Of a DNA stretch of 64,000 bases, positions 63,997 through 64,000 are shown piece after piece (positions within the stretch are counted from its first letter, which is position 1; each line of letters begins with the position of its first letter). Source of the DNA: Mytilus edulis (lineage: Eukaryota; Mollusca; Bivalvia; Mytilida; Mytilidae). The translations under genes were made by a program, and so were the position numbers. Under the pieces are notes generated by a model. The model worked only from the letters and a program-made list of their open reading frames with translations. It did no database searches and was not told where the DNA came from. Location: NCBI RefSeq assembly GCF_963676685.1, contig NC_092355.1:73561176-73625175 (forward strand), in the 5' to 3' direction.

Positions 63997-64000
63997 CTTG

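Overview
The window is animal nuclear DNA, AT-rich, with split genes, GT-AG introns and a very high repeat load. It most likely comes from a marine bivalve, probably a mytilid mussel. The main reason is the repeats: pearl-like elements with an exact 160-bp core period followed by ACGG-type microsatellite, and several dispersed families of the kind seen in mussel genomes. The species is an inference; no database was searched.

One host gene runs through nearly the whole window on the minus strand. Twelve exons can be joined in frame from an ATG at 61962 down to 643, giving 902 codons with no stop, and the gene continues past the left edge. The product is a Roco-type protein: about six ankyrin repeats (residues 7-192), a Roc GTPase domain (P-loop 249-257, DxxG 412-415, TWKD 488-491) and a COR domain (500-902). 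Introns separate most ankyrin repeats, and three adjacent ankyrin exons sit in near-identical exon-plus-intron duplications.

The introns hold almost everything else. The 4.6-kb intron (57374-61944) is filled by a 38-bp tandem array, the 7.9-kb intron (49348-57289) by a 55-bp array, and the 30.8-kb intron (16599-47394) by a 29-bp minisatellite broken into six blocks. Three insertions with reconstructable empty sites account for three of the five breaks: a hAT-like element (17343-26096, near-perfect 8-bp target duplication), a CAG-ended element (27355-29544, 5-bp duplication) and a TA-target element (36515-45752). Further elements nest inside the last: a 6.3-kb element with ~380-bp inverted ends (39154-45441), a CAG-ended MITE (37089-37811) and a CAG-ended 1.6-kb element (42067-43688).

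The most informative mobile element is a Ngaro-type tyrosine-recombinase retrotransposon (18647-23795) inside the hAT-like element. It has the split direct-repeat layout A1-ORFs-B1-A2-B2, a broken SGNH-hydrolase ORF, a gag-like ORF, an inverted fragment of reverse transcriptase and the catalytic half of a tyrosine recombinase. At the right edge (62976-63996, minus strand) is the C-terminal end of a Helentron: end of a Pif1-like helicase fused to an endonuclease, with one frameshift.

The left third (1-16 kb) carries Roc and COR exons separated by introns rich in pearl-like elements and other dispersed repeats. No tRNA, rRNA, CRISPR or bacterial features were found. Most long open frames outside the listed genes are by-products of tandem repeats.
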